A DNA stretch of 50,055 nt from Burkholderiales bacterium (GTDB lineage Bacteria > Pseudomonadota > Gammaproteobacteria > Burkholderiales > SG8-39): NCBI GenBank assembly GCA_026417035.1, contig JAOAEA010000027.1, forward strand, positions 1 through 50,055, written 5' to 3'. A program made the translations under genes and the position numbers. Each line of letters begins with the position of its first letter. Position 1 is the first letter of the stretch. Positions 1 through 8,759 of the stretch are shown here, one piece after another. A model generated the notes under the pieces. The model had not been told where the DNA came from. It worked only from the letters and a program-made list of their open reading frames with translations, and made no database searches.

Positions 1-103
1 AATAGAAACCGAAGTACGTGCCGTCGATGATCCCGAAGACCTTCTCGACCCCTTCGGCCTTCAGCATGCGCGCGAGGACCTCGCCGCCGCTCGTCTCGGA
101 CAT
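1..103 (-). CDS. Thiamine-diphosphate-dependent enzyme, N-terminal fragment
   Basis: Only the first 34 residues lie in the window. They start MSETSGGEVLARMLKAEGVE and continue with a VFGIIDG segment, the usual amino-terminal TPP-binding (pyrimidine domain) opening of acetolactate synthase-like enzymes. The ATG is preceded by a purine-rich GGGGGAAGAG ribosome binding site, so the start is well supported. The substrate cannot be told from this piece; acetolactate synthase, sulfoacetaldehyde acetyltransferase, benzoylformate decarboxylase and others share this opening. The gene is cut by the left edge of the window. Confidence 0.75.
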   Translation of the reverse strand, partial: MSETSGGEVLARMLKAEGVEKVFGIIDGTYFGFY

Positions 104-312
104 GCTCTTCCCCCGTTCGTCTTCTTGTCGCCGGGTTGCCCGGCAGCGGCACTATACGCCCGGCCGGTCGGGCCGCCATTTGCGGAGGATCAAGCGCCGG
201 CGCAGGGTCCGGAGCCGCGCGCCGCGCGATCCGCCGGGCCGGCCCGCGGGCTTCCCGAGCCGGCCGCAGCCGCGGCAGGGGCGGCCGGATTCCTCGGGGA
301 CCGGCGCTCTGT

Positions 313-318
313 TATACT
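313..318 (+). promoter_or_regulatory. -10 element for tRNA-Arg
   Basis: TATACT lies 12 bases before the first base of the tRNA, the right distance for a sigma-70 -10 box with a start near 325. No convincing -35 hexamer is visible in the GC-rich sequence upstream. Bases 104-329 otherwise hold no gene that I can support. Confidence 0.5.
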
Positions 319-329
319 TCGCGCCCTTC

Positions 330-406
330 GCGCCCGTAGCTCAGTTGGATAGAGTACCTGGCTACGAACCAGGGGGTCGTGGGTTCAAATCCTGCCGGGC
401 GCGCCA
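330..406 (+). tRNA. tRNA-Arg (anticodon ACG)
   Basis: A full cloverleaf can be folded by eye. The acceptor stem GCGCCCG (330-336) pairs with CGGGCGC (396-402), followed by discriminator G and an encoded CCA (404-406). The D arm contains the AGTTGGATA loop, the anticodon stem CCTGG/CCAGG encloses loop CTACGAA (anticodon ACG, read as ICG for CGN arginine codons), and the T loop is TTCAAAT. The gene stands alone, downstream of a TATACT box. Nothing recognisable is encoded between it and the toxin gene that ends at 567. Confidence 0.96.
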
Positions 407-566
407 GACACTTCGTTCGGGGGCTTGCGGCGATGCGGGCCCTTTCTGTTTCCGCCGTAGCCCCTCGCTCGGGGCCATGGGGCCCCCGATCTGCGACCAC
501 GCTGCCTCAAGGAGCGTGGCGCTCGACGGGCTTCCGGCCCAGGAACCTCAGAAGCAGCGACCGCCG

Positions 567-963
567 TCAGGCCGGGACGAAGTGGGACCACCGGGCCGCC
601 CCTGCGTCTGACGTGGCGGTCGCTTCGCAACCCAGCGAACGGTGATGCGCGCCGACCAGGCGGTCGGCGAAGTCTGCTGCCGAGTCACGCCAGAGGTGGC
701 GCGCCTGCTCCACGACCGGATCGCTCTCGACGCGCACCTCGGCGGCATCGAGGAGCGCCGAGAGCGCGTCGGCGATCGCATGGTTGCCCATGCCGTAGCG
801 GCTGCGCAGCACCCACGCCGTCTCGAGCAGGACGAGAAGGCTGATGCGCGCGGGCTTCCCGCGATCCACCTCCCGCAGGACGAGACGACGCGCGCGTTCG
901 AACTGCCGCGTATCGTCACCGACGAGGAGGCGGACCAGGACGTCGCTCATCCAAGCCGATCAT
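567..963 (-). CDS. VapC-like PIN-domain toxin, frameshifted near its start
   Basis: The protein resembles VapC-type PIN ribonucleases, which cleave RNA with a cluster of acidic residues. From base 950 it reads MSDVLVRLLVGDDTRQFERA, then LLVLLETAWVLRSRYG (a conserved acidic residue), ending DSAADFADRLVGAHHRSLGC. The natural start should be the ATG at 961-963, which overlaps the antitoxin stop (ATGA) and reads MIGLD, the beginning of the usual LDTNVLVR block. A single frame change (one extra base, or two missing) after that Asp separates it from SDVLVRLL. Starting at 950 would remove the first catalytic Asp. So the gene is either inactivated or carries a sequence error. It forms an operon with the AbrB-type antitoxin at 960-1181. 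Confidence 0.8.
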
Positions 964-1181
964 CCAGCGCGACAGGCCTCGCCGGGAAGCGGTTTCCGGC
1001 CTTTGCGACGCAGCCAGCCCGCGACGCTCATCACACGCTTGTTCTCGACGCGCAGCAGCACCGTCCCGTCGGGCATCAGCGTGAATGTCATCCGGTCGCC
1101 CGGCTTCACCGCGAGACCGTCGCGGATCTCCTTGGGGATGGTGGTCAGGCCCTTGCTGGTCAACATCGCCTCGGTGTTCAT
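960..1181 (-). CDS. AbrB/SpoVT-type antitoxin
   Basis: A 73-residue protein whose first half has the swapped-hairpin AbrB fold pattern: MLTSKGLTTIPKEIRDGLAV, then KPGDRMTFTLMPDGTVLLRV. Such proteins bind their own promoter as dimers and neutralise a partner toxin through the carboxy-terminal tail, here RRKGRKPLPGEACRAG. The start at 1181 follows a GGAGAGGAG ribosome binding site. The stop TGA overlaps the ATG of the PIN toxin, the classic arrangement of a vapBC pair. The same frame stays open upstream only because of high GC. Confidence 0.87.
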   Translation of the reverse strand: MNTEAMLTSKGLTTIPKEIRDGLAVKPGDRMTFTLMPDGTVLLRVENKRVMSVAGWLRRKGRKPLPGEACRAG

Positions 1182-1264
1182 CGGCCGCTCCTCTCCACCC
1201 GACCGACGGCGTTCCGTAAGGCGACGGGGGCCGGCGGGCGCGGCTCCGCCGAGCCAGAGTCCGC

Positions 1265-2467
1265 TCACGCCGCGAGGCAGCCCTCGACCTTCCAGCCGTA
1301 GAGCCATTCGAGCGCGTCGTAGAAGCGCTCCGGCGTGCGGCCCTTCCAGAGGTCGTTGCGCACCAGGCGCTCGACGTCCTTCGCGTGGTAGATGCGGCCC
1401 ATCTCGCGGGCCGAGAGCACGACGCGCGCGGTGCGCGCGACGCGCGAGCGCTCGTAGTGGGCGAAGGCCCTGGCGAAGTCGCCGTTGGCGCGCGTGCCGT
1501 TCACGCGCAGCGCCTCGCCGAGCGTGACGGCGTCCTCGAGGGCCATGCACGCGCCCTGCGCGAGATACTGCAGCATCGGGTGCGCGGCGTCGCCGAGCAG
1601 CGTCGCGCGGCCGTAGGTCCACTTGCCGATCGGGTCGCGGTCGGCGGTCGCCCAGCGCTTCCAGCTCTTCGGGAGGTCGATGAGCTGCCGGGCGCGCGGC
1701 ACGATGCCCTGGAAGTAGGACTGCACCTCCTCGGGGCTGCCCTCGCGCACGCCCCACTCCTCCGGCGCCCGGCTGTGGAAGGTGACGACCACGTTGTACT
1801 GCTCGCCGCCGCGCAAGGGGTAGTGCACCAGGTGGCAGTCCGGCCCGACCCAGATCGAGGCCGCGTTCCATTGCAGGTCGCGCGGGAATTCACGGCGGTC
1901 CACCACCGCGCGATAGACGACGTGGCCGGAGACGCGCGCCGCGTCGCCGACGTATTGCTGCCGCACGGCCGACTTCACGCCATCGGCGCCGACGAGCGCG
2001 ACGCCGCGATGGGCACCGCCCTGCGTATCGATCGCGGTGACGCCGGTGTCGTCCTGCTCGACGCGCGCGACGCACGTAGAGGTGCGGAACTCGATCGCGC
2101 CGGCTGCCTGCGCGCCTTCGAGGAGCGAAGTGTGCACGTCGGCGCGATGGATCACGGCGTAGGGGTTGCCGAAGCGCCGGCGGAACGCTTCCTGCACCGG
2201 CACGGACGCGACCTCGGCGCCGTCGAGCGCGTCGCTCATGACGAGCCGGTCGATGTAGACGGCGCGGCCGCGCGCGCGCTCGCCGACGCCGAGCGCGTCG
2301 AAGGCGGAGAACGCGTTCGGCCCGAGCTGGATCCCCGCGCCGATCTCGCCGATGTGCGCCGCCTGCTCGAGGACCCTGACGGCGAAGCCCTGCCGCGCGA
2401 GCGCGAGCGCCGCCGCGAGCCCGCCGATGCCGCCGCCGACGACCAGGACCGGTGCCGCAATCGCCAT
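1265..2467 (-). CDS. FAD-dependent monooxygenase, 3-hydroxybenzoate 6-hydroxylase-like
   Basis: A 400-residue group A flavin hydroxylase. The Rossmann motif VVGGGIGGLAAALALARQGF lies at residues about 7-26, the NADPH/FAD-linking motif at VGADGVKSAVRQQ, and the FAD ribose motif at LLGDAAHPMLQYLAQGACM. The last motif (MLQYLAQGA) and the tail DALEWLYGWKVEG are typical of 3-hydroxybenzoate 6-monooxygenases (NagX, MhbM, XlnD type), which make gentisate with NADH and O2. The ATG at 2467 puts the Rossmann motif at the usual distance from the start; an upstream in-frame ATG at 2497 would add ten residues. The gene is divergent from the acylase gene and no gentisate dioxygenase is visible here, so the substrate is an inference. 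Confidence 0.85.
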   Translation of the reverse strand: MAIAAPVLVVGGGIGGLAAALALARQGFAVRVLEQAAHIGEIGAGIQLGPNAFSAFDALGVGERARGRAVYIDRLVMSDALDGAEVASVPVQEAFRRRFGNPYAVIHRADVHTSLLEGAQAAGAIEFRTSTCVARVEQDDTGVTAIDTQGGAHRGVALVGADGVKSAVRQQYVGDAARVSGHVVYRAVVDRREFPRDLQWNAASIWVGPDCHLVHYPLRGGEQYNVVVTFHSRAPEEWGVREGSPEEVQSYFQGIVPRARQLIDLPKSWKRWATADRDPIGKWTYGRATLLGDAAHPMLQYLAQGACMALEDAVTLGEALRVNGTRANGDFARAFAHYERSRVARTARVVLSAREMGRIYHAKDVERLVRNDLWKGRTPERFYDALEWLYGWKVEGCLAA

Positions 2468-2588
2468 GGTGTGCCTGCTCCCGTTTGCGATCCGCAATAG
2501 CTACACAGGCGCGAGCGGGCCGTCAAGCGCGATGCACCGCGCGGGCAGCTGCGCTACATTCCCGGCATCGTCAGGGAAGGAAACGCCG

Positions 2589-5000
2589 ATGCGCCGGCTC
2601 GTCCGTTCGCTCCCACTGCTCCTCGTCGTGATCGGCGCCGCCGCTGCCTGGGTCCTCTCGGGCGCCGCCCGCGGGCCGAACGTGCGCGGCGAGCTCGTCG
2701 TCACGGGCCTCGCCGACCGCGTCGAGGTCCTGCGCGACGCGCACGGCATCCCTTACATCTTCGCGCAGAGCACGCCGGACCTCGTCCGCGCGCAGGGCTT
2801 CGTGACCGCGCAGCACCGGCTCTTCCAGCTCGAGGCGTACCGCGCCCTCGCCACCGGACGGCTCGCCGAGGCGATCGGCGAAGCGGGCCTGAAGAGCGAC
2901 CGCGAGATGCGTACGCTCGGGCTCCGCCGCAACGCCGAGCGCCACGCGAAGCTCCTCTCGCCGGCGGCGCGCGACTTCCTCTCCTGGTATGCCGAGGGGA
3001 TCAACGCTTACGTCACCGGCTACCCCGGCGACCATCCGGCGGAGCTCGCGCTCGCGGGCTTCCGGACCGGGCCGTGGACGCTCGAAGACATCGTGACGGT
3101 GCTGCATTTCGTGAACCTGAGCCAGGCCGCGAACTACAAGTCCGAGCTCCTCGCGCAGAAGCTGATCGACCGTCTCGGCCCCGAGCGCGCGGTCGCGCTC
3201 CTGCCGATCAACGTGAACATCGACCGCCGCGAGCAGCCGGCGAAGCCCGCCGTCGGGGCGATCGAACCGCTCGGGATCGAGCGCGATGCGAGGCTCGCGT
3301 GGTTCCTCGGCGAGCCGCCGCTCGCGCCGATCGCGACGGGGAGCAACAACTGGGCGATCGCGCCGGCGCGGTCGGCGAGCGGCGCCGCGGTCGTCGCGAA
3401 CGATCCGCACCTCGACGCGCGCGTGCTGCCCGGCATCTGGCATCCGGTCGGCCTCTTCACGCCGGAGATCAGCGCGATCGGTGCGGCGCTGCCGGGCTTG
3501 CCCGGGATCATCGTCGGGCGCAACGCCCTCGTGGCGTTCGGCGTCACCAACGGCTACGGCGACAGCCAGGACCTCTTCATCGAGCGCCTCGCGCCGGGGC
3601 GCCCCGACCACTACCTCGACGGTGACGAGGCGCGGCCCTTCGAGACGACCGTCGAGACGATCCGCGTGAAGGACCGGGAGGCGCCGGGCGGCTTCCGCGA
3701 GGAGAAGCTCACGGTCATGCGCACCGTGCGCGGGCCCGTCGTGTCCGGGCCAGGGCTCGGCAAGGAGGGCGACCGGCTCCTCGCGCTGCGGGCCGCGACC
3801 GCCGAGATCCCCGGCGGCGACCTCGGCTTCGACCGTCTGCTCACCGCGCGATCGGCCGCGGAGGTGGACGCGGCGGTGCAGGGGATCGACGTGATGTACT
3901 TCAATTTCGTCTTCGGCGACAAGGCGGGCGCGATCGGCCACCGCGCCACGGGGCGCGTGCCGATTCGCGCGAGCGGGCAGGGCGCGCACCCGAAGCCGGC
4001 GACGAAGACCGACGACTGGCGCGGCTTCATCCCGGCCGCGGCGATGCCGGGCACGATGTCCCCCGCGCGCGGCTGGGTGGCGACCGCGAACAACGACACC
4101 CGGCCCGACGGCTACCCGTACGACTACTCGTCGTTCTTCTCGCCGGGCTACCGCTACGAGCGCATCGGGCAGGTGCTGGGCGCGGGCAAGGGCATGAAGA
4201 CCGACGACCACCGCGCGCTCATGCTCGACGCGACGAACCTCCAGGCGCGGCGGCTGCTCCCGGCGATCGTGGCCGCGCTGAAGGAGGATCCGGCGCAGGC
4301 GGACTTGGCGGCGCTCCTCGCGGCGTGGGACGGGCGCGATCGCGCGGGCGAGGCCGCGCCGCTCGTCTATCACCGCATCTACCAGCGTCTCGCGTACGAG
4401 ACCTTCGTGGACGAGCTCGGCGAGGCGCTGGCGAAGGACTATCTCTCGAGCTGGTACGACTGGCAAGAGCGTTTCGACCGTCTGGCGCAGACACCCGACT
4501 CGCCGTGGTTCGACGACATGCGCACCCCGCAGGTGGAGCGGCTGCCCGACCTCGTGCGGCGCGCCGCCACGATCGAGCGCGCCGAGCTCGCGGCGAAACA
4601 CGGCGACGACCCGAAGAAGTGGCGCTGGGGCGACGAGCACCGCATCGCGTTCGTGAGCCCGCTGCGCCGCTCGGGGTTCGGCCGCGACTTCCTCGGCAGC
4701 GCGCCGCGGCCGATGGACGGCTCCGGGGAGACGGTGATGCGGGCGCGCACGCGCTTCTTCGCAGGCTTCGACGTCGAGTTCTTCGGCTCGATGCGTTTCG
4801 TTGCCGACCTCGGCGACGACGCGAAGGTGATGGCGGTGGTGTCGGGCGGGGTGGTCGAGCGGCAGTTCCATCCGCACCAGAAGGACCAGCTCGCGGCGTG
4901 GTTCGCGGGCGAGCTCGTACCGTGGTGGCTCGACCGCAGGGCGATCGAGGCGAACGCGCGGCACCGGCAGACGCTCGTGCCGGCGGGCGCCGGGCGCTGA
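2589..5000 (+). CDS. Penicillin acylase family Ntn hydrolase
   Basis: An 803-residue precursor of the penicillin/AHL acylase family. It opens with a signal anchor (LPLLLVVIGAAAAWVLSG), followed by the alpha-subunit pattern VEVLRDAHGIPYIFAQ and GFVTAQHRLFQLEAYRALATG. The self-cleavage site is ATGSNNWAIAP, with Ser252 becoming the amino-terminal nucleophile of the beta subunit. VVANDPHLDARVLPGIWHP and FGVTNGYGDSQDLFIERL are further family blocks. Family members hydrolyse penicillins, cephalosporins or acyl-homoserine lactones in the periplasm; which one applies here cannot be told. A GGAAGGA ribosome binding site precedes the ATG at 2589. A TACATT box at 2555-2560 could be its -10 element, in the 121-base gap shared with the divergent monooxygenase gene. 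Confidence 0.9.
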   Translation: MRRLVRSLPLLLVVIGAAAAWVLSGAARGPNVRGELVVTGLADRVEVLRDAHGIPYIFAQSTPDLVRAQGFVTAQHRLFQLEAYRALATGRLAEAIGEAGLKSDREMRTLGLRRNAERHAKLLSPAARDFLSWYAEGINAYVTGYPGDHPAELALAGFRTGPWTLEDIVTVLHFVNLSQAANYKSELLAQKLIDRLGPERAVALLPINVNIDRREQPAKPAVGAIEPLGIERDARLAWFLGEPPLAPIATGSNNWAIAPARSASGAAVVANDPHLDARVLPGIWHPVGLFTPEISAIGAALPGLPGIIVGRNALVAFGVTNGYGDSQDLFIERLAPGRPDHYLDGDEARPFETTVETIRVKDREAPGGFREEKLTVMRTVRGPVVSGPGLGKEGDRLLALRAATAEIPGGDLGFDRLLTARSAAEVDAAVQGIDVMYFNFVFGDKAGAIGHRATGRVPIRASGQGAHPKPATKTDDWRGFIPAAAMPGTMSPARGWVATANNDTRPDGYPYDYSSFFSPGYRYERIGQVLGAGKGMKTDDHRALMLDATNLQARRLLPAIVAALKEDPAQADLAALLAAWDGRDRAGEAAPLVYHRIYQRLAYETFVDELGEALAKDYLSSWYDWQERFDRLAQTPDSPWFDDMRTPQVERLPDLVRRAATIERAELAAKHGDDPKKWRWGDEHRIAFVSPLRRSGFGRDFLGSAPRPMDGSGETVMRARTRFFAGFDVEFFGSMRFVADLGDDAKVMAVVSGGVVERQFHPHQKDQLAAWFAGELVPWWLDRRAIEANARHRQTLVPAGAGR

Positions 5001-5090
5001 CCCGCGCTTGCGCGCGCACCGGGCGGCAACGCGCGCGTGCTATAGTCCGCGCCCGCTTCGTGAATCCTCGCAAGAAAAAGGAGACCCCCG

Positions 5091-5468
5091 GTGAGCAATT
5101 TCTGGGACATCGTGTGGCTGATGCTCTCGACGTTCGTCTTCGTCGCCTATCTCCTCATCCTCTTCCAGATCCTCGTGGACCTCTTCCGCGACCCGGACCT
5201 CGGGGGCGGTGCGAAGGCCATCTGGCTCATCGCGCTCATCTTCCTGCCGATGCTGACGGCCCTCATCTACGTGATCGCGCGCGGCCGCGGGATGGCGGCG
5301 CGCCAGCAGGCCGCTATGCAGAAGGCGAAGGCGGAGACCGACGCCTACATCCGGCACGTCGCGGGGAAATCCCCGGCCGAGCAGATCGCCGACGCGAAGG
5401 CGCTCCTCGACGCCGGCACCATCAGCCCGGAAGAGTTCGCGAAGCTCAAGGCGAAGGCGCTCGCCTGA
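5091..5468 (+). CDS. SHOCT domain membrane protein with PLDc_N segment
   Basis: A 125-residue protein. Two membrane helices (about residues 7-30 and 40-62, WLIALIFLPMLTALIYVIA) form a phospholipase-D-nuclease N-terminal-like segment. A charged linker leads to a short SHOCT domain at the end (EQIADAKALLDAGTISPEEFAKLKAKAL). Proteins of this type are common and of unknown function; the SHOCT motif is thought to mediate oligomerisation. It starts with GTG at 5091 behind AAAAAGGAGA, a strong ribosome binding site. A TATAGT box at 5041-5046 is a plausible -10 element. Confidence 0.88.
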   Translation: MSNFWDIVWLMLSTFVFVAYLLILFQILVDLFRDPDLGGGAKAIWLIALIFLPMLTALIYVIARGRGMAARQQAAMQKAKAETDAYIRHVAGKSPAEQIADAKALLDAGTISPEEFAKLKAKALA

Positions 5469-5556
5469 GCGCGGGGGCCGGGGCTTCGCGAGACAGGCCC
5501 GTTTCGCCGGCGGAACGCCATCGGGCGCTCGGGCCGGGAGCGCGCCGCCCTTCCCG

Positions 5557-6216
5557 GTGATCTCGCCCATGGCGCTCCTCGACAGAAGCCTCAAGTCGGT
5601 CGCGGCGACCTGGCTCGCGGGGCTCGTCGCGCTCCTGCCGATCGCCGTCACCGTCGCGGTGCTCGCCTGGGCCTTCGCGCTGGTGAACCGCTTCGTGGGC
5701 CCGGGCAGTTTCGTCGGCGGGCTCTTCGCGGCGGTCGGCTATCCGTTCGCGAGCCATCCGGTCCTGGCCTACTTCATCGGCACCGCCGTGCTCGTCGGCG
5801 CGATCTATCTCCTCGGGCTCGCCGTGCAATCGGGGCTCAAGGGGCCGCTCACCGGGATCGTGGGCCGCACGCTGCGGCGCGTGCCGCTCGTCGGCAGCAT
5901 CTACGACCTCTCCAACCGCTTCGTCAGCCTGATCGACCGCAAGCAGGGCGCGGACATCGGCGCGATGAGCCCGGTGTGGTGCTTCTTCGGCGGCGCGGGC
6001 ACGGCCGTGCTGGCGCTCGCGCCGAGCGCGCAGACCGTGGCGATCGAGGGGCGGAGCTATCGCGCCGTGCTCGTGCCGACGGCGCCGGTGCCGTTCGGGG
6101 GCGCGCTGCTTTACGTGCCGGCGGAGTGGGTGCGCCCGGCCGACATCGGCGTCGATCAGCTCACCGCGATCTACGTCTCGATGGGCATCACGCCGCCCGC
6201 GCCGCGAGGCGTCTGA
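5557..6216 (+). CDS. DUF502 family membrane protein
   Basis: A 219-residue protein matching the DUF502 family. A first membrane helix (TWLAGLVALLPIAVTVAVLAWAF) and a second (VLAYFIGTAVLVGAIYLLGLAVQSGL) are followed by the conserved block VGRTLRRVPLVGSIYDLSNRF and a soluble tail containing VLVPTAPVPFGGALLYVPAEWV. The family is widespread in bacteria and plants; plant members (LCV/COV) affect vascular patterning, and the bacterial role is unknown. The start may be GTG at 5557 or ATG at 5569; both keep the first helix. It runs into the next gene after 13 bases and probably shares its transcript. Confidence 0.87.
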   Translation: MISPMALLDRSLKSVAATWLAGLVALLPIAVTVAVLAWAFALVNRFVGPGSFVGGLFAAVGYPFASHPVLAYFIGTAVLVGAIYLLGLAVQSGLKGPLTGIVGRTLRRVPLVGSIYDLSNRFVSLIDRKQGADIGAMSPVWCFFGGAGTAVLALAPSAQTVAIEGRSYRAVLVPTAPVPFGGALLYVPAEWVRPADIGVDQLTAIYVSMGITPPAPRGV

Positions 6217-6229
6217 AGGCCGGGCCGGG

Positions 6230-7057
6230 ATGCCGCTGCCACCGCTGAAAGTGCGCCTCGCGCTGCTCGTCGGCTTCACCGCGCTCGCCGTCGCCGTGGC
6301 GCTCTTCGCGCCCGCCGTCCCGCAGCCGCTCGACTACCACGACTTCGCCGACCAGCGGCCGATGTTCGGCGTCGTGAACTTCCTCGACGTCGCGTCGAAC
6401 GCGGGCTTCCTGCTCGCGGGCCTCTGGGGCCTCGGGGTCGCCGTGGGCCCGAAGACCGCGTTCGAGCGCCCGGCCGAGCGCTGGCCCTACGCGATCTTCT
6501 TCGTGGGGCTCGCCCTCACCGCGGCGGGCTCGGCCTACTACCATCTCGTGCCCGACAACGAACGCCTCTTCTGGGACCGGCTGCCGATGACGGTGGCCTT
6601 CATGGCGCTCGTCGCCGCGCAGATCGTGGACCGGATCAGCGTGCGCGTCGGGCTGGCGCTCCTCGCGCCGGCGCTGCTCGTGGGGGCCGCGTCGGTGATC
6701 CACTGGATCGCGACCGAGCGCGCAGGCCAGGGGAACCTGGTGCCCTATGGCGTGCTGCAGGCCTACGCGGTGCTCGTGGTGCTCGCCATCGCGGTCCTGC
6801 ACCCGTCGCGCTACACCCACGGCAACGCGATCTACTGGGCCTTCGGCGCCTACGTGGCCGCGAAGGTGCTCGAAACGTTCGACCGGGAGCTCTTCGCGCT
6901 CGGGCACGTGGTGAGCGGCCATTCCCTGAAGCACCTCGCCGCGGCGGCGTCGGGCTTCATCGTCCTCGCGATGTTGATCCGGCGGCGGCCGCGCGCCGCG
7001 CCGGCCGCGTCGTCCGAGGCGGCGCGCGGCGCCCGGGGCCCCGCCGCGACCCGCTAG
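6230..7057 (+). CDS. Ceramidase-like (CREST superfamily) membrane protein
   Basis: A 275-residue protein with about seven hydrophobic helices. The motif spacing fits alkaline-ceramidase/CREST hydrolases: DYHDFADQRPMFGVVNFLDV with NAGFLLAG, then GSAYYHLVPDNERLFWDRLP with a conserved His and Asp, and SGHSLKHLAAAASGFI near the end, giving the His pair that would bind zinc. Known members cleave ceramides or act as receptors; the bacterial substrate is unknown. The carboxy-terminal tail is Ala/Arg-rich and looks disordered. It follows the DUF502 gene by 13 bases. Homology by motif only. Confidence 0.75.
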   Translation: MPLPPLKVRLALLVGFTALAVAVALFAPAVPQPLDYHDFADQRPMFGVVNFLDVASNAGFLLAGLWGLGVAVGPKTAFERPAERWPYAIFFVGLALTAAGSAYYHLVPDNERLFWDRLPMTVAFMALVAAQIVDRISVRVGLALLAPALLVGAASVIHWIATERAGQGNLVPYGVLQAYAVLVVLAIAVLHPSRYTHGNAIYWAFGAYVAAKVLETFDRELFALGHVVSGHSLKHLAAAASGFIVLAMLIRRRPRAAPAASSEAARGARGPAATR

Positions 7058-7135
7058 GGAAGCTCTGATCGATTCGCCGGCTGGGTCAGGGCTTCCTCTG
7101 ACACCGGGGGGGCGAAGGGAGCGTGGCCCCCTTCG
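7058..7135. terminator. Possible bidirectional terminator between convergent genes
   Basis: Two inverted repeats fill the 90-base gap. The first pairs GGAAGCTCTGA (7058-7068) with TCAGGGCTTCC (7086-7096), 10 of 11 bases matching, with a 17-base loop. The second pairs CGAAGGG (7113-7119) with CCCTTCG (7129-7135). Neither has a clear T tract, so this is a weak call based on structure and on the tail-to-tail gene arrangement. Confidence 0.35.
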
Positions 7136-7147
7136 TTCCGCCAATCC

Positions 7148-8653
7148 CTAGCTGCCGGCCTTGGACGGAGCCGGGGCCGCCGCCTTGGGCGCCGGCGCCG
7201 CCGGGATGTCGGCGGCGATGCGCTCGAGCATGTACGGGAAGAAGGGGTTGGACGAGGCCCGGGTCAGCGAGTCGAGCGTGACGATGAGCAGACCCACCTC
7301 GCCACGCGCCGAGAGCGTCCCGAGGCTCACGCCGAAGTCCTCGTCGGTCTCGCCGTCGGGTCGCATGCCGTACAGGGCGTCGTTCATCGGGAAGGGGATG
7401 GCGACGTGCGAGAGCGAGTAGAGCTCGGGCGGGTACTCGAGCGCGAGCGGCCGGACCGCCTCGGCCGTCGCGCCGGGCTCGGTGATGCGCGCGACCGTCT
7501 GCCGCACGCGCGGGGCGGCGTTGGCGACGATCGTGAGCCGGTACTTGAGTGGCGGGGCGGGCGCGAGCCGTTCGAGCGCGTTCTCGAAGCTCGTGCGCAG
7601 CAGCGGCGTCAGCTTGGCCCCGCGGTTGATGTCGAAGAGCACGAGCTCGCTGCCGTTCGCCGGAAGCTGCGCGTAGAGCGCGTCGATCACCGCGCGCGTG
7701 CTCACCGTGAAGTCCACCACCGACTGGAAGGTGAGCACCGGCGGCAGCCCGGCGAGGCGGTTCTCCTGGGCGTAGGTCGAGATCTGGTCTTGCAGCACGC
7801 GCGTGAGCAGCGACGACTGGCGCGCGCCGTTGATCGGGAACGAGTTGTACTTGAACGGGTTGAATTCCGTCATCACGCTGAGCCACGCGGCCTGCGCGAA
7901 CGCCGGGAACACCGCCGGCCAGCCGAACACGCCGGCGAAGCGCGCGAAGGCCGTGATGCCGATCATCGGCGAGACGAGGATCACGCGCTCGGGCTTGGCG
8001 AGCTGCGGGTCGCCGAGTGCATCGAGCGCGTACTTCAGTGCGAGCGCGCCGCCGTTCGAGAACCCGACGACGTGGAGCGGGCGGGAAGGGCCGGCCCGGC
8101 GCGTCGCCTCGCGCACCGCGAGCCGCGTCGCCTCGACCCAGTCTTCCCATTCGGCGCTCGTGAGTCCCGCGGGCACGGTGCCGTGGCCCGGCAGGCGGAT
8201 GCCGATCGCGACGAAGCCGCGCGACCGGTAGAGCCGCGCGACGTGGCGCAGGCTGTAGGGCGCGTCGGTGAGGCCGTGGAGCAGGACGACCGCCCCGACC
8301 GGCGGGCCGTCGGGCTCCATCAGGTAGGAGCGGTTCCAGTCGGTCTTGAACCGTCCCGGATAGATCGGGCTCTCGGCGTAGTAGCGGTTCGCGGGGATGC
8401 GGTCCTCGGGCGCGATGCGCTCGACGACGTTCCTGCGCACGTCCTGGAAGAGCCGCTCCTCGGCCGCGAGGTAGCCTGCCCAGTCGAGCTTCGCGATCTC
8501 GGCGGCGTGCAGATCCGCTGGCACGTACTTGTGCCACACCGAGAGCGGCTGGCCGCGCATGATGTCCCAGGTGCGCACGCCCACGACCGTGGCGACGACC
8601 ACGAGCGCGAGGAGCAGGGCGATCTTGAGGAGCTTGTAGAGCTTTGCGGTCAT
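7148..8653 (-). CDS. Membrane-anchored alpha/beta hydrolase
   Basis: A 501-residue protein with an amino-terminal membrane anchor (LLKIALLLALVVVATVVGV). The hydrolase core runs from about residue 110: VGAVVLLHGLTDAPYSLRHV gives the HG oxyanion region, VGFSNGGALALKYAL the nucleophile elbow with Ser in G-F-S-N-G, and LYSLSHVAIPFPMND a candidate catalytic His. It resembles lysophospholipase/esterase-like proteins of Betaproteobacteria with an inserted cap of about 200 residues. The tail is Ala/Pro/Lys-rich. The substrate is unknown. A TATAGT box on the minus strand (8725-8730) is a likely -10 element. Confidence 0.85.
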   Translation of the reverse strand: MTAKLYKLLKIALLLALVVVATVVGVRTWDIMRGQPLSVWHKYVPADLHAAEIAKLDWAGYLAAEERLFQDVRRNVVERIAPEDRIPANRYYAESPIYPGRFKTDWNRSYLMEPDGPPVGAVVLLHGLTDAPYSLRHVARLYRSRGFVAIGIRLPGHGTVPAGLTSAEWEDWVEATRLAVREATRRAGPSRPLHVVGFSNGGALALKYALDALGDPQLAKPERVILVSPMIGITAFARFAGVFGWPAVFPAFAQAAWLSVMTEFNPFKYNSFPINGARQSSLLTRVLQDQISTYAQENRLAGLPPVLTFQSVVDFTVSTRAVIDALYAQLPANGSELVLFDINRGAKLTPLLRTSFENALERLAPAPPLKYRLTIVANAAPRVRQTVARITEPGATAEAVRPLALEYPPELYSLSHVAIPFPMNDALYGMRPDGETDEDFGVSLGTLSARGEVGLLIVTLDSLTRASSNPFFPYMLERIAADIPAAPAPKAAAPAPSKAGS

Positions 8654-8759
8654 CGCGGCGGACCCGTGTTCGCGGCGCCGTTGCCGGCGCCCGCTCCGAT
8701 CCGGCAGGAAGCGCCGGCGGGCGGACTATAGCAATGCCGCGCCCTGCGGGGGGCGCGTT

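Noticed and set aside
407-440. Terminator after the tRNA
   Set aside because: A short GGGC/GCCC pairing followed by TTTCTGTTT is visible, but the stem is only four bases with a long loop, too weak to call.
1182-1871. A longer reading of the AbrB antitoxin extending upstream to 303 residues
   Set aside because: The extension is out-of-frame sequence of the monooxygenase gene; the ATG at 1181 has a good ribosome binding site and gives a normal antitoxin length.
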